This document shows, piece after piece, positions 21,554 to 32,476 of a stretch of DNA of 64,000 nucleotides. Each line of letters begins with the position of its first letter. Position 1 is the first letter of the stretch. The notes under the pieces are model-generated. The model searched no databases, was not told the origin of the DNA, and saw only the letters and a program-made list of their open reading frames with translations. The position numbers and the translations under genes are program-made. Source of the stretch: Dolomedes plantarius (lineage: Eukaryota > Arthropoda > Arachnida > Araneae > Dolomedidae); contig OU015496.1 of the NCBI GenBank assembly GCA_907164885.2, positions 185,534,781-185,598,780 on the forward strand, written 5' to 3'.

Positions 21554-21660
21554 AATTATCGAAACCATAAATATCAGGTTTAATGAAAATCAAAAGGGCG
21601 GTTTGAGTAATGCGTCTGTGGAACGCGAACTGGACCCAGAGTTCGTGGATTTTAAATTTC

Positions 21661-21780
21661 CCCGACTCTGTCGGGGATTTAAATTTGTGGATAATATATA
21701 TATAATAGATATATAATTTGTGGATGTAAATTTAAATTTGTGGATTTTCATCTGAGTCTTCAAGACTCAGATGAGTTGAA
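21661..21780. repeat. Short repeated AT-rich motif inside copia pol
   Basis: 'tttaaatttgtggat' occurs repeatedly between 21649 and 21747 along with an inverted 'gactct/agagtc'-like pair and 'gagtcttcaagactc' (21754-21768). This looks like local slippage expansion in the linker between integrase and RT. Confidence 0.4.
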
Positions 21781-22088
21781 TTTTCAAAGCCCCAAACAGA
21801 TAGTGAGAGTTATGGATGTGATTCTGATGGTGATTCTGTAGCACCTGATAACAAAATTGTAAACTGGACGCGTAAAGCTGTTCCAAGGACAAGTAGTAAA
21901 AGAACTGATATTTATTATTATGAGGAAGGAAAAGATGATGCGTCAAGTAGGTTGAGGTCATTGAAAGATGTTAAACAATATTGTATAAACAATAATCTTA
22001 AATTTCAATCAGAAATTTTTGATTTTCTTCCAAAAATAAATATTCAGGGATTATTGCTGGAACCAAAGCGGGTCATAGTAGCTTAATG

Positions 22089-24421
22089 TCAGAATGACTA
22101 GAAAAGGAAATTTACATTCCAAAATGTTTTAAACAGGCTATGAATTCCAAACACAGTGAACAGTGGTTTAATGCAATGGAGGGTGTATTAAACACTATGA
22201 AGGAAAGAGGTGTTTGGGAGTTAGTAGAGCGACCTGAAAATGCTGAAGTGTTGGGTTGTAGATGGGTTTATACTACAAAGCAGGATGAATCAGATAAATT
22301 AAAAGATTCAAAGCACGTTAGTTGCCCAGGGTTATCACCAACGAAAAGGTGAAAGTTTTGATGAAGTTATTTCCCCAGTTATCAACTTTAGCTTGATAAG
22401 GTTCTTTTTCGCTGTACTCGTTTGCCTGAACCACTGGACACATTTGCAATGTGACATTAAATGCGCATATCTATATGCCCCATTAAGCGAAGTAATTTAT
22501 ACCTGGTTTTGAAAAATCCAATTTAGTTTGTCGTTTAAAAGTGTCTATATGTGGACTTAGGCAGAGCGGGTGAGAATGGTTTTTTAAAATTCACCCGGTA
22601 TTAAAAGAGTTGGGTTTTAGAAAATTTGAATGGTGTAATTGCGCATATATTTTAGATTCAAATGTTATATTTTTATTATATGTGGATGACATAGTCGTGT
22701 TTGGGAGAGAACAAAAACATATCGACATAGCTATTAAATTGTTGAAAAATAAATTTGAATTAACAATTTTGGGGAAAAGTAAAAAACTTTTGGGGGTTGA
22801 ATTTTCAGAAACTGACAACAAACTTTTTATTCACCAACTTGAATATATAAATAAAATTTGCAAAACATACGATAGGTATTACTATCTAATCTCATCATTA
22901 CCTATAGAGCCTCTTTACTCTAAAACAGTGTCCACAGGATAAAGTTGAAATTGAGGAAATGTCTAAAATTCAGTACAAGAGGCTTGTAGGCTGTCTGGCG
23001 TTCTTAGCTAACAGAACGAGACCCGATATTTCACACGCAGTCAACATTTTTTCCCAGTTTCAACAAAATCCAGGAAGGGTACATTGGATGGGACTTCTTA
23101 AGGGGACTCGCTACCCTTAAATCTTTAAAACATTCGATTTTTTGAAAAAAATATATGTTAAAGTCTGATCATTTCTGAACAAAATAAAGCAAACTGCATG
23201 AAAACATTCCGCTTAGTTCCGGAGATATTGATATTCTGAATATTTAATTACTGATCAAGTTTATGGAAAGAAAAATTTTAAACTCATTTTTCTCAAAATG
23301 AAATTTTGCATCATTCCGCAACTGATATCTCAAAAACTATGAAACATAATTCCATGAAATTTTTATCACTGCATAATCATGTTATTTTATTGCGTCTGAA
23401 CCAGAATTTTTGCAATCACTGCACATTTTGTTATTTTTTCGGGTGTAAATTAATGGAAAAATTTAAGGAAATTTTAAGTATATTTTGAGCACTTTTAAAA
23501 AATTGAAAAAATATTTTAATGTTGAATGTTTTATGTTCAATTGTATTTTGAATTATTTATTTTAAATATAAAACAGGAGTTATACATTTAAGTGTAAAAT
23601 TTATTTCATAGTTCTGCGCGCAAGCCAGTATACAATAAAAATACTTAAAACACAAGGTATATCCAAAGCATTAAAAAATATATTTAAAATTATTTTGAGA
23701 GTTGAAAATTCGTTTATTGAACTAAATATATCAATTTATCCTATACATAAAATTTGGAAAAATTGGGAGTAAATTGAAATAGTTACAAAGAGTCAAAAAG
23801 TATGAAAATATGCCTTATTTCCTCGACTTAAAGGTCGTGAGTCCCCTTAAGTTGCTAGGATATATAAAATATACCAAAAATTTAAAACTCGACATTTTTT
23901 ATATTAGTAATCTAAATCTTAATTCTTATTCTGACGCTGATTTTGCAAATAATCGTGATAGTAGAGTTTCGACGGGAGGTCATATAATTTTTGTTGATCA
24001 GGCTCCAGAAGTTTGGCGTTCATTTAAACAGATATAGATATGCTTGAGTACCATGGAATCTGAATTTGTTTCCTTAACGGAAGCATCGAAAGAACTCATC
24101 TGGTATGAACGTATTTGTAACGAGTGTGAGAAATTGAAAATTATACCCTAGAATAAAAATATTCCGAAGTTGTTTGTTGATAATCAAACTACTATTAACT
24201 TTGTTAAATCCCCGCTTGAAAACTATCGAACAAAGCACATAGACATTAAATTATTTTTTGTAAGAGACCTAGTTTACCAAAAACTTTTTGAATTAAAATA
24301 CATACAAAGTAAATCAAATTTATCAGATGTTTTCACGAAGCCACAACAAAAGATAGAACTAAAAGGATTTAGAGATGCAGTGTTTTGTGATAGTATGATT
24401 AAAGATAATGTACTCTGTTAA
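22089..24421 (+). pseudogene. pol: copia reverse transcriptase and RNase H
   Basis: The RT starts with QWFNAMEGVLN...VWELVERP and RWVYTTK (22158-22280), passes through several broken frames, and has the copia-specific YVDD box at 22679-22690 followed by LLGVEF. RNase H follows: SDADFANNRDSRVSTGG (near 23930), STMESEFVSLTEA (near 24048) and LFVDNQTTI (near 24172) carry the catalytic acidic residues. The tail DVFTKP is near 24328. A 745-bp TTAA element splits the region between RT and RNase H. Confidence 0.8.
23102..23846. mobile_element. TTAA-flanked non-autonomous DNA element (piggyBac- or Kolobok-like)
   Basis: 745 bp bounded by TTAA at 23098-23101 and 23847-23850, with imperfect 22-bp terminal inverted repeats GGGGACTC(G/A)C(T/G)ACC.TTAA. 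Inside is AT-rich DNA without a transposase. Removing it with one TTAA leaves the copia frame continuous, confirming a clean insertion. TTAA duplications occur in piggyBac and Kolobok; the GGGGA start leaves the choice open. Confidence 0.75.
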
Positions 24422-24582
24422 TGAAATGATGGACTTAACTTAAAATGAGACATTTCAAGTTCTTCTAATTTTTTTCGATGCTTGTGAACTGATTATATTT
24501 TCTATATTATGTAATGTGTATTTTTTCTATTATGTAATGTATATATATATATTCTTTTTGGAAATGTAAAGACGGTGTCCAA

Positions 24583-24996
24583 TATTAGTAACCCGGTTCT
24601 TTGCACTTCCCATTTTTATAGTAATGATGCGCCATGCTGTATGTATGACGCCAGTTTGAAGGAGTGAGGTCACAACTCCGTTTTTGTGTTTTTATTTTTT
24701 TTGTATCGATACTAGCTCCTTCAATCGATATGTAAATTGTACGTAAGTACTCGAGTATAAAAGGGGAGTACATACTTGTTACTATGAGCATAGAGCATTG
24801 GGCATTTGTTATTGCCTTGACTTGCATTTGATTTCGAGCTGTTTGGGTAAGTTACCCAATGCTGTGTTAATTATTCTAAATGTGAATAAACTTATTTTTT
24901 TATTTTAACTTGACTTTCTTTCGAGTCATATTATTTTTCTTATCAAGACTCTGCTATGTTTCACTGAGGCAACTCTGTTTGAAAGATTAATCAACA
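24583..24996 (+). repeat. copia 3' LTR
   Basis: Starts TATTAGTAACCCGG (one base changed from TGTTAG) and ends ATTAATCAACA. Includes the TATA-like and AATAAA signals seen in the 5' LTR. Confidence 0.85.
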
Positions 24997-25125
24997 CTAT
25001 CCATCACTCCGCCCTTAGAATCTGTTCTGGTGCCTTCTGAATATCGCCTATTAAGAGCTTAAATGTCATCTGTGGCGAGCCTACTTTACCATCAATTCGC
25101 AAGCAAAGGAAGAGCTGAGATAGAC

Positions 25126-26151
25126 ATGCCATTACGCCGTGTTCGAAGACAATATAAGCAGTTGTTGCAGTTTGAGAGGGGGAAAATCGTCGGGATGATG
25201 GAAGCTGGGTGGTCAGCTAGGCGCGTAGCTCGTCAATTAGGCCGCTCTGATTGTGTTGTGAGGAGGTGTTGGGACCAGTGGACCCGAGAGATGTCATGTA
25301 CACGAAGACCAGGCTCAGGACGCACTCGACAGACCAGTCGTCGAGAAGACCGCCACATCGTAAGAAATGCACGCGTACAGCCAACTGCTTCATCGGCAGC
25401 CATCCAGGCACAGGTAGCACCTTCACTAGGGGCCTCTGTGTCTTCTCGAACCATACGAAGGCGCGTGACTGAAGGACAGTTGGTATCGCGGCGCCCATTA
25501 CGTGTGCTGCCCTTGACGCCCACCCATCGACGCCTCCGTTTGGAGTTTTGCCGCGCACGAGGAAACTGGACGGCAGCGGAATGGAACCAGGTCGTCTTTA
25601 GCGATGAATCCAGATTCAATCTCGGCAGTGGTGACAATCGTGTTCGTGTGTAGAGAGCCCGTGGTGAACGCTTCAATCCTGCCTTTGCTGTACAGCGACA
25701 CATCGCTCCCACAGCTGGTGTGATGGTATGGGGTGCCATTGCCTACAATACACGGTCACCCCTAGTATTGTTCCGTGGCACCATGACAGCGCAGCGGTAT
25801 GTTCATGAAATCCTGCAACCACATGTGTTGCCACTCATGCAACGGCTCCCAGGAGCCATTTTTCAACAAGACAATGCTCGGCCTCATACGGCAAGGGTGT
25901 CACAAGACTGTCTCTGCACTGTTACTACCCTTCCTTTGCCTGCCCGATCCCCAGATTTGTCTCCAATCGAGCATATCTGGGATCATTTGGGACGATGAGT
26001 TGGGCATCCCACGAGTTTGAACGAACTAGAGGCAAGGTTACAGCAAATATGGAACGAAATGTCTCAAGACATCATACAGAACTTGTATGACTCAATGCCC
26101 GATCGTATCGCATCGTGCATTCGCGCTAGAGGGGGTCCAACGGAGTATTAA
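25126..26151 (+). pseudogene. Tc1-like transposase with two in-frame stops
   Basis: One continuous frame, start chosen at the Met of MPLRRVRRQYKQLL (25126); an upstream in-frame Met at 25063 gives a less typical start. Helix-turn-helix: GMMEAGWSARRVARQLGRSD; GRPR-like linker; catalytic D in VVFSDESRF (near 25600), D in FQQDNARPH (near 25873) and E in SPDLSPIEHIWD (near 25968). Spacing between the last two acidic residues is 32. Only TAG (25651-25653) and TGA (25996-25998) interrupt; no frameshift. It ends TAA 26149-26151. Terminal repeats were not identified. Confidence 0.8.
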
Positions 26152-26211
26152 CTCCTCCGTTCTTTTGCCTTTTTCTCTGAAATAAACTATCCTTTTTCTT
26201 TGGTTTTCTTA

Positions 26212-26905
26212 TCATTTACTTATATCAAAGTAGTCATTACGTATGTAAAATTTCGTTTCATTTTGACGACTCCTTCTTGGTGCGCTAATTTTTTTGTCCA
26301 TGAGTGCATTTGCCTCCCAGAGGCCTCCCCAATTTGGACTTCTAGGGGGAATAAAAGACCAGTCTATGTTTTCTTCCGCGAAAAAGGCTAATAAAGATTC
26401 CTCTTTTTCTTGAACAAATTTAAATAAAGCTCTAAGTTCTCTATTAGCCCCAACCATGTTTGTCCCATTATCAGAGAATATTTTATGGCATTTTCCCCTT
26501 CTCGAAATAAATCTTTTCAGTGTGTTTATTAGAGCTTGTGAAGTTAAATCACTGATTATTTCGAAGTGTATATCTTTTGTTACTAGACATGTGAATATGC
26601 AAACATAAACTTTAATTTCGGGACCTTTCCTCTGATATCTATTTTTTATTAAGAATGGCCCGCATAAATCAATTCCAGTTGAATTAAAAACTTTATCGGG
26701 TGTTATTCTTTGCGTTGGCAAATTGCCCATTTGTTACGAGCACTCCTTGGGATTGGCTTTAAAGCAAATGATACAATTGTGCAGAATTTTTTTGCACAAA
26801 TTTCTTCCATGAATGGGCCAATATTTTTGCCTAACCTGAAAGAGTAAATGTTGAGGTCCAAGATGAAAATACTTCTCATGATAATATCCCAACAAACACA
26901 GAGGC
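26212..26905 (-). pseudogene. pol: BEL/Pao retrotransposon integrase fragment
   Basis: On the minus strand: an HHCC zinc region (HEKYFHLGPQ ... CIICFKA, about 26880-26750) followed, after a one-frame change, by an open 172-codon integrase core with STGIDLCGPF (first Asp), FSDNGTNMVGAN (second Asp) and PPRSPNWGGLWEA (Glu). These blocks are diagnostic of BEL/Pao integrases. The fragment is cut at both sides: no RT upstream, and it ends at 26212. Confidence 0.8.
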
Positions 26906-26908
26906 ATC

Positions 26909-27262
26909 GGGCCGGGGTCGAAAGGTTCTGGCCAGCCGATTTCTCCACTGCCGGGCCGGCGCATTAGGTCAGTATCGTTTCCGTCACGGCTGTGTCCTCT
27001 CGCCCGCGACTACCCCGTCGAATGCTGGGTCGCGTCCGGTAGGAATCGAGACATCGTTCATCCGACTGCGAACCGTGAAGCAGCCGCTAGTAAGCCATCG
27101 ATGGGGACAGATAGCCGCCGAGTAACAGGAGGTTGACGGGCCGATTACGGGAGCAATAATTGGTGTCGACATACCGTAATCTACCCATCTCGTAAACAGC
27201 AATGTGCCGTAGGTCCGGGCATCATGCCAGCATTCTACCAGAATCGGACCGCCGGCATTTTT
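26909..27262. other. GC-rich block of unknown origin
   Basis: About 350 bases with clearly higher GC than the ~30% surroundings, abutting the BEL fragment at ~26908 and ending sharply at a T-run at 27260. Frames exist on both strands (72 codons, minus, 26984-27202) but match nothing I know. I considered rRNA and SINE origin and could not support either. Confidence 0.5.
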
Positions 27263-27810
27263 TTAAAGTTTTGCGTAGGACCCTTTCGTTTATATGCTTA
27301 TTTTTATTATTTATTACATTGACGAATAACCTCTGATATCAACCCTTTCACTTTTATTATTATTTTTTTTGTCTTCATATTTCTAGTATTCTTTTCAGTT
27401 TTGCCTTATGTATTTTTAGGTATTACCAAATACTGATCTTTGTTATTACCTAAAAATTTGCATTTTAATCACAAATTTACTTGTTAGAACAAAACCTCCT
27501 TTTGTATTAAGATACATTAACCCAAATTTGAAAGTTAAGATAACATTAATACCAACCATTAAAGCTAAATCATCTTTCCATTCGATCTAAGGTTCCCGTT
27601 TGTTTTTTTTTAATTTAGAATGAGATTATAGTATGTAAAACAGTACTACTTTAATAATTAACCCAAAAAATTTGTACTTCCCCAGTATAAAATTTATTAA
27701 CATAATTTGATAAATTTATAAACATAAATTTGATACATTCATTTTCAAAACGACTAATGTGTAGTGTGTATGATGAAACCCATCTTTGTGACCTTATGAA
27801 AACTTGCTCA
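27263..27810. other. AT-rich stretch, no gene seen
   Basis: No frame, repeat end or splice-flanked exon that I can support. Confidence 0.45.
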
Positions 27811-27916
27811 GAAGAATTTATTTAAATTATTTTTTGGTGTAGAGTTAATAAATGCTCTACAGATAAGAAAATTATTTTTTGCATAGTTTTGTGAATTAAA
27901 GAGTAATTCATTAAAT
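27811..27916. repeat. Direct repeat copy A (pair with 28364-28469)
   Basis: About 100 bases beginning GAAGAATTTATTTAAATT are repeated at 28364-28469 with few changes. The right part overlaps the left arm of the palindrome. Confidence 0.75.
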
Positions 27917-28115
27917 TCTTATAAGTCATTTTTAAAAAATATTTTCTTTTATATTATATTGGACATTCAATATCCAACACTTGATAGTACTATTTCTCAA
28001 AAATAGTACTATCAAGTGTTGGATATTGAATGTCCAATATAATATAAAAGAAAATATTTTTTAAAAATGACTTATAAGAATTTAATGAATTACTCTTTAA
28101 TTCATAAAACTATAC
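27881..28115. repeat. Near-perfect palindrome, 115-bp arms
   Basis: Arms 27881-27995 and 28001-28115 are reverse complements with two visible mismatches near the outer end and a 5-base loop (ctcaa). No target duplication or terminal repeat family recognised. Confidence 0.9.
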
Positions 28116-28139
28116 AAAACAAAAGATAATTATAGAAAC

Positions 28140-28273
28140 ACATGTTTTTAAATACAGAAAAGAGCTGGTTTAAAGTAAAAATAGTTTATTTAGAAAGTAC
28201 ATAGCACATTTACACAATTTGTTCTACGAAACAGGATCCTTTCGCTGTACCTCTGGCTCCATCTTTACAGCAC
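28140..28273 (-). CDS. Candidate last exon of an unknown minus-strand gene
   Basis: A strong 3' splice site with a long pyrimidine tract (TTTTCCCTAG, 28274-28283) precedes a short coding stretch, and an AATAAA signal is at 28185-28190. Two frames are possible: one encodes AVKMEPEVQRKDPVS then TAG (28224-28226); the other encodes CCKDGARGTAKGSCFVEQIV then TAA about 20 bases later. The frame depends on upstream exons not identified. The flanks are palindromic repeats. I cannot name the gene. Confidence 0.4.
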
Positions 28274-28363
28274 CTAGGGAAAAAAAAGAAAGAGAAAATC
28301 AGTTCATAAATTTATGTGAAAGGAAAATGACTCCCATCCCCTGATATAATTTATGAATCAAAA

Positions 28364-28469
28364 GAAGAATTTATTTAAATTATTTTTTGATGTAGAGTTA
28401 GTAAATGCTCTGCAGATAAGAAAATTATTTTTTGCATAGTTTTGTACATTAAAGGGTAATTTATTGTTG
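28364..28469. repeat. Direct repeat copy B
   Basis: Second copy of 27811-27916, lacking the inverted arm that makes the palindrome. Confidence 0.7.
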
Positions 28470-28634
28470 TAAAAATAGTTGATTGTTGAAAGTAGTTGAA
28501 AAAATTCATTGTTGATAAAGTAGAATTAAATAAATCCAATTAGGAAATATAAATTCTGAGATAGGGGTTTAAAAAAACTTGATATAAAACAGCACCCAAC
28601 ACATGAGTGCAGTTTTAAATCTGTTGTCATTTTA

Positions 28635-29510
28635 TTGATAACTACTTCCAAGAAGTAATTTCCTGCGACATTTTTTTGTAAAACCAATTACATACTGTGA
28701 AAACTACATCATGTAATAAATATTTACTTGATTAAATAAATATACTAATAGAAAATAGTTATAAAATATTTTTTAAAGAGAATTCCCCTTTTCACTAAAT
28801 TTCTCTCTGTAGAGTAGAAAATCCAAACATGTCGATTAATTTGTTATTATAGATATAAATAAAATAGGGTAGATTGCCTTGATAAGAGTACAATAATAAG
28901 TTTTTAATGTTGAGCATAATTTCAGCTCAACATTGAAAGCTGAATCAGAGACTTGTCTAGAATGACACCAAAATTTCCTCTTCACTATTGACAATAATGC
29001 TGTTGAAAGTAGAGAAACACAAGAATATAGATTGAATGCTAAGTAAAACATTAGCATACAAAATCTTAAATTTCTAAATTTGATTACAACATGCCATAGA
29101 GAGCATTAATACAGATGCTGGGTCAGATTTAGAAATTTAAGATGCTAACATTTTATTTAGTATTCAATCTTCATTCTTGTGTTTCTTTACTTTCAATGTG
29201 AGAGTGATTCTCGATAGTGAAGAGAAAATTTTGTTGTCATTCTAAACAAGTCAGCTTTCAATTATTGTACTCTATCAAGGCATTCTAATCTATTTTATTT
29301 ATATCTGTAATAACTAATCATTTAATTGACAGGATTGAATGTCTTACTGTACTCAGAAATTTAGTGAAAAGGGTGAATACTCTTTAACAACTAATCTATT
29401 ACTATAATAATGAATAAAGTAAACATTTATTATATGATGTAGCTTTCACAGTAATTGGTTTTACAAAAAATGTGGTACAAAGTAATTTGGGATAGTAACT
29501 TCTGCATAGT
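28635..29510. repeat. Long imperfect inverted repeat (foldback)
   Basis: Left arm about 28635-29080 and right arm about 29125-29510 are reverse complements over several hundred bases with moderate divergence; e.g. 'taaaaccaattac' near 28680 pairs with 'gtaattggtttta' near 29452. The spacer is about 45 bases. No coding capacity. Confidence 0.75.
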
Positions 29511-30003
29511 ATTTTAATAGAGCATATCTTTTGTTACTTAATTGTCAAATTATGGTGGAGATCTGTGTATAAAATATTTTTTATTTGCGAGCAGCTGTTA
29601 TTAGGGATAACCACAGTAAGAAATTATTCGGAAATTGCCGGAAAAAAAATTCGATATATAGAAATTTCGATATATAGAATTGAGCTTAGTTTTTTCATAA
29701 TTCTCCTAAAAATAATTAAAGCTAATTTTCGTATACGAAACTCCATTTCTAATTTATATGCGAATCCCATTAAATGAAAGTTAATAACTAAAAAATTAAA
29801 TTAATATGAAAGATTTATCGAGTGCTACATACCTTTAAAAAAAAACAATAATCCAGACAGTGGTTACAATGATCACAGTTACATACTTTTAAAAAAAAAA
29901 CTACGATATGTTGCTGAACGGCCAGTTTTGCGGAAAGTTCAAAGAAATGTTCGTATTTATTCAGTCCACTAAAAACTTAATCAGGGACATTTTCAGCGAC
30001 TTG
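29511..30003. other. AT-rich stretch with pogo-like motif
   Basis: No gene. 'ttcgatatatag' motifs near 29650-29680 resemble the ends of the pogo/Tigger-type element seen at 30060-30210 and may be part of its decayed body. Confidence 0.4.
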
Positions 30004-30061
30004 AAGTTCACGACATATTGTTTCAAAACTGGGAGATTTTATTCTAAAGTGGAATAAAATC

Positions 30062-30209
30062 TCCCAATTTGTCTTGAAAAAAATTTCGATATATACAGAT
30101 TTTTTCGATATATAGAAACAAGTTTTCTATGTAATGAACATTGAGATTTGCTAAGAGTTCGATATATAGAAAATTTCGATATGTAGAAGTTCGATATATG
30201 GAGGTTCGA
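30062..30209 (-). mobile_element. pogo/Tigger-like terminal segment, unit 1
   Basis: The end GGTTCGACTG followed by TA, with repeated 'ttcgatatat' blocks, is the usual terminal pattern of pogo-type elements (CAGTCGAACCTCCATATATCG read inward). Copies occur in units 2 (to 32396) and 3 (to 34565). The other terminus is not found. Confidence 0.5.

Positions 30210-30303
<94 letters not shown>
30210..30303. repeat. (AT)n microsatellite, unit 1
   Basis: About 94 bases of pure AT dinucleotides; equivalents at 32397-32474 and 34566-34616 are shorter, so length differs between units. Confidence 0.95.
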
Positions 30304-30306
<3 letters not shown>

Positions 30307-30475
30307 TCTAATGCGGAGGTACTTGTCTTTAGACATTACTTTTATTATGGGAGCACCATATAGGTGAGCCAGCATTGCTCGCTATGAGGTGGACAACACG
30401 GAAATGACCAAGCCTTCAGCCTACTGCGTGGCAGCTGAGAATGCTAACCATTACCCCATGTAGGCGGCTATATAT
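30304..30475 (-). mobile_element. SINE-like segment, unit 1
   Basis: Shares 'atgcggaggtacttgt' and 'caccatata...gtggacaacacg' with the SINE at 41140-41358. The tRNA-like head reads on the minus strand (TGGGGTAATGGTTAGC) but its B box is degenerate. The (AT)n tract sits at its 3' end as a tail. Copies in units 2 (32475-32640) and 3 (34617-34785). Confidence 0.5.
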
Positions 30476-30479
30476 ACAT

Positions 30480-30789
30480 ATATGCATACATATATACACA
30501 TACATACATATATATGAAATGTAGCGAATGGACATTATCATGAAATAGGAGCTTACATCGTGGCCGAAAAATAAGAAAATCAGCTTCAGGAACAAATGAG
30601 TAAAGCAACACATCTTATTTGAGTCAGTCCAGCGTCTCCCCGTAAAAGCGCGAAAAATAGAATTAGCCCAGAATTGGCGGAGGAAGTTAGTATGTGGGAA
30701 GGCGAAGCGTTTACGCCAAAGACAAGGAGGGGTTACCAGGACAGAGATGAAGGTCACAATGGGCGATTATAGGTAGTTAGTAATATTAT

Positions 30790-30790
<1 letters not shown>
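30480..30790. other. Unclassified conserved segment of the array unit
   Basis: About 310 bases between the SINE and the second (AT)n tract, nearly identical in the three units. The minus frame of 113 codons is preserved in all three, but has no domain I recognise, and the near identity of the units explains its conservation. Confidence 0.4.
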
Positions 30791-30849
<59 letters not shown>

Positions 30850-30852
<3 letters not shown>

Positions 30853-32187
30853 TGGACGCTCGTTAATTCGAACTCGGTTAATTCGAACTTTCGGTTAATT
30901 CGAACTAATCCAAAGGCCCCAAAAAACTTGTATTGGAGTTAATGTTAAAAATATCTCATTAATTCGAACTAAATTTTTATCACTTCGGTTAATTCGAACT
31001 AAAAATTTGACAAAAAAAATTCCTCGTTTAATGTAGAAAATACACACTGTATTTATTATTTTGTGAGTCAAAATTTTTTTTCTGTGTACGGCACATGCCT
31101 GCATTCCTAGACTATTGCATGTCCACTAAACGTTAATAACTATTGTCCTTCTTATTAGTGCTAAACGGAAAAAGCAATTTTTCTTTATTTGGATCGATTT
31201 TCTTAGAATTTTAGAAAAACTAGTCTTTACTATAGATTCTAGGGAGCTGCGTCAGTTATAACTGTAGTGCAGACAAGTTAATGTGGTCTAGTTTTTCTTC
31301 CTCATTGTGTGGTGTGAACGTATAAAAATTCAGGATGTCTACACGTGGAAAGTACAAAACCCTAACTTGGAGACAACGGTAGAAATTTTAAAGAAAGTAG
31401 AGAATGGCGAATGTAAAACAAAGTTAGCAGCTGACTATGAAATTAAAAATAAATGCCTTGTCAACTAATTTGAAAAACATGGAGTCAATTTTAGATTCAT
31501 GGGAAAAATCAAAATTTGCTGGAGGAAGGAAACGCATGGGAAATGCGTCCCAAGAAGTTCTAGAAAAAGCTCTACTGCTATGGTTTCAGGATGTTAGATC
31601 TCGAAATTTTCCGATAAATGGACCCCTAGTGCTGACGAAGGCTGATGAATTGGCAAGTCGGATGGGTATTGAAGATTTTAAATGCAGTGATGGATGGCTT
31701 TTTCGATTTATGTCAAGGCAAAATATTTCTTATTAAACTGTATGTGGCCAAAGCTCTGATGTAAACGAAGACGTATGCACTAAATTCGGAAGGAAACTGC
31801 CAGGGCTTTTCTCTACTTACCTACCGAAATATATTTTTAATGCGGCCATAATGGACAAAGCCATAATGGACTCTATTAAAACTCTGAAAGAATTTATTCA
31901 GATGGAACCTTCCTCTGAAAATGAATTGAATTGTTTACTTCAAATCGTGAAGCTGGCTGAACAATGTAGGCATCATAAACAGAACCAAACATCCATTTTA
32001 CAGTTTTCCCCAAAGTGTAATTCATATTTTTAATAAAAGTTTACTTTATACTGCATATCTTCTGCTTCATTTTATGATTAAGGTAAGTCTGTATTGCTTT
32101 TTAATATGTTTAACTTTAGATAACATAGTATAATATATTTTCTGGGGTTATACATACTAGGAGACTTTTTTCTTCAGTGATACACAC
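30850..32187 (+). mobile_element. Tigger/pogo-like element, unit 1 (3' end missing)
   Basis: Begins CAGTGGACGCTCGTTAATTCG after TA. Contains the transposase remnant at 31437-32033 and is cut by the tandem junction before its 3' terminal repeat. Confidence 0.75.
31437..32033 (+). pseudogene. Tigger-like DNA-binding protein remnant, unit 1
   Basis: Same frame as the 198-codon ORF of unit 3 but interrupted by TAA at 31734-31736 (CAA in unit 3). It encodes the CENP-B/Tc5-type DNA-binding region and a C-terminal tail; the catalytic core is deleted. Confidence 0.65.
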
Positions 32188-32393
32188 AAGTTCACGACAT
32201 ATTGTTTCAAAACTGGGAGATTTTATTCTAAAGTGGAATAAAATCTCCCAATTTGTCTTGAAAAAAATTTCGATATATACAGATTTTTTCGATATATAGA
32301 AACAAGTTTTCTATGTAATGAACATTGAGATTTGCTAAGAGTTCGATATATAGAAAATTTCGATATGTAGAAGTTCGATATATGGAGGTTCGA

Positions 32394-32476
<83 letters not shown>

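Larger units (their letters stand above)
18681..24996 (+). mobile_element. Ty1/copia LTR retrotransposon, nearly full length but decayed
   Basis: 409-bp and 414-bp LTRs flank gag, protease, integrase, reverse transcriptase and RNase H in the order diagnostic of Ty1/copia (integrase before RT). The 5-base flanks GTATC (18676-18680) and CTATC (24997-25001) look like a target duplication with one change. It inserted into a Tc1 remnant and was later hit by a TTAA-target element. Many frameshifts and stops make it inactive. Confidence 0.9.

Noticed and set aside
25217..25739. Long minus-strand frames opposite the Tc1-like transposase
   Set aside because: They are antisense shadows of a GC-richer coding region; the plus strand shows the recognisable transposase.
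28140..28273. That this exon is the missing C-terminus of the P450
   Set aside because: It lacks the PERF and heme-cysteine motifs, and neither frame resembles a P450 end.
30151..30375. Frames rich in IYIYIY over AT repeats (also 32325-32537, 34494-34676, 36490-36690, 53423-53608, 62420-62723)
   Set aside because: They are translations of (AT)n microsatellites and have no coding support.
30416..30757. 113-codon minus frame conserved in all three tandem units
   Set aside because: Conservation is explained by the near identity of the units; no domain, splice or start context supports a gene.
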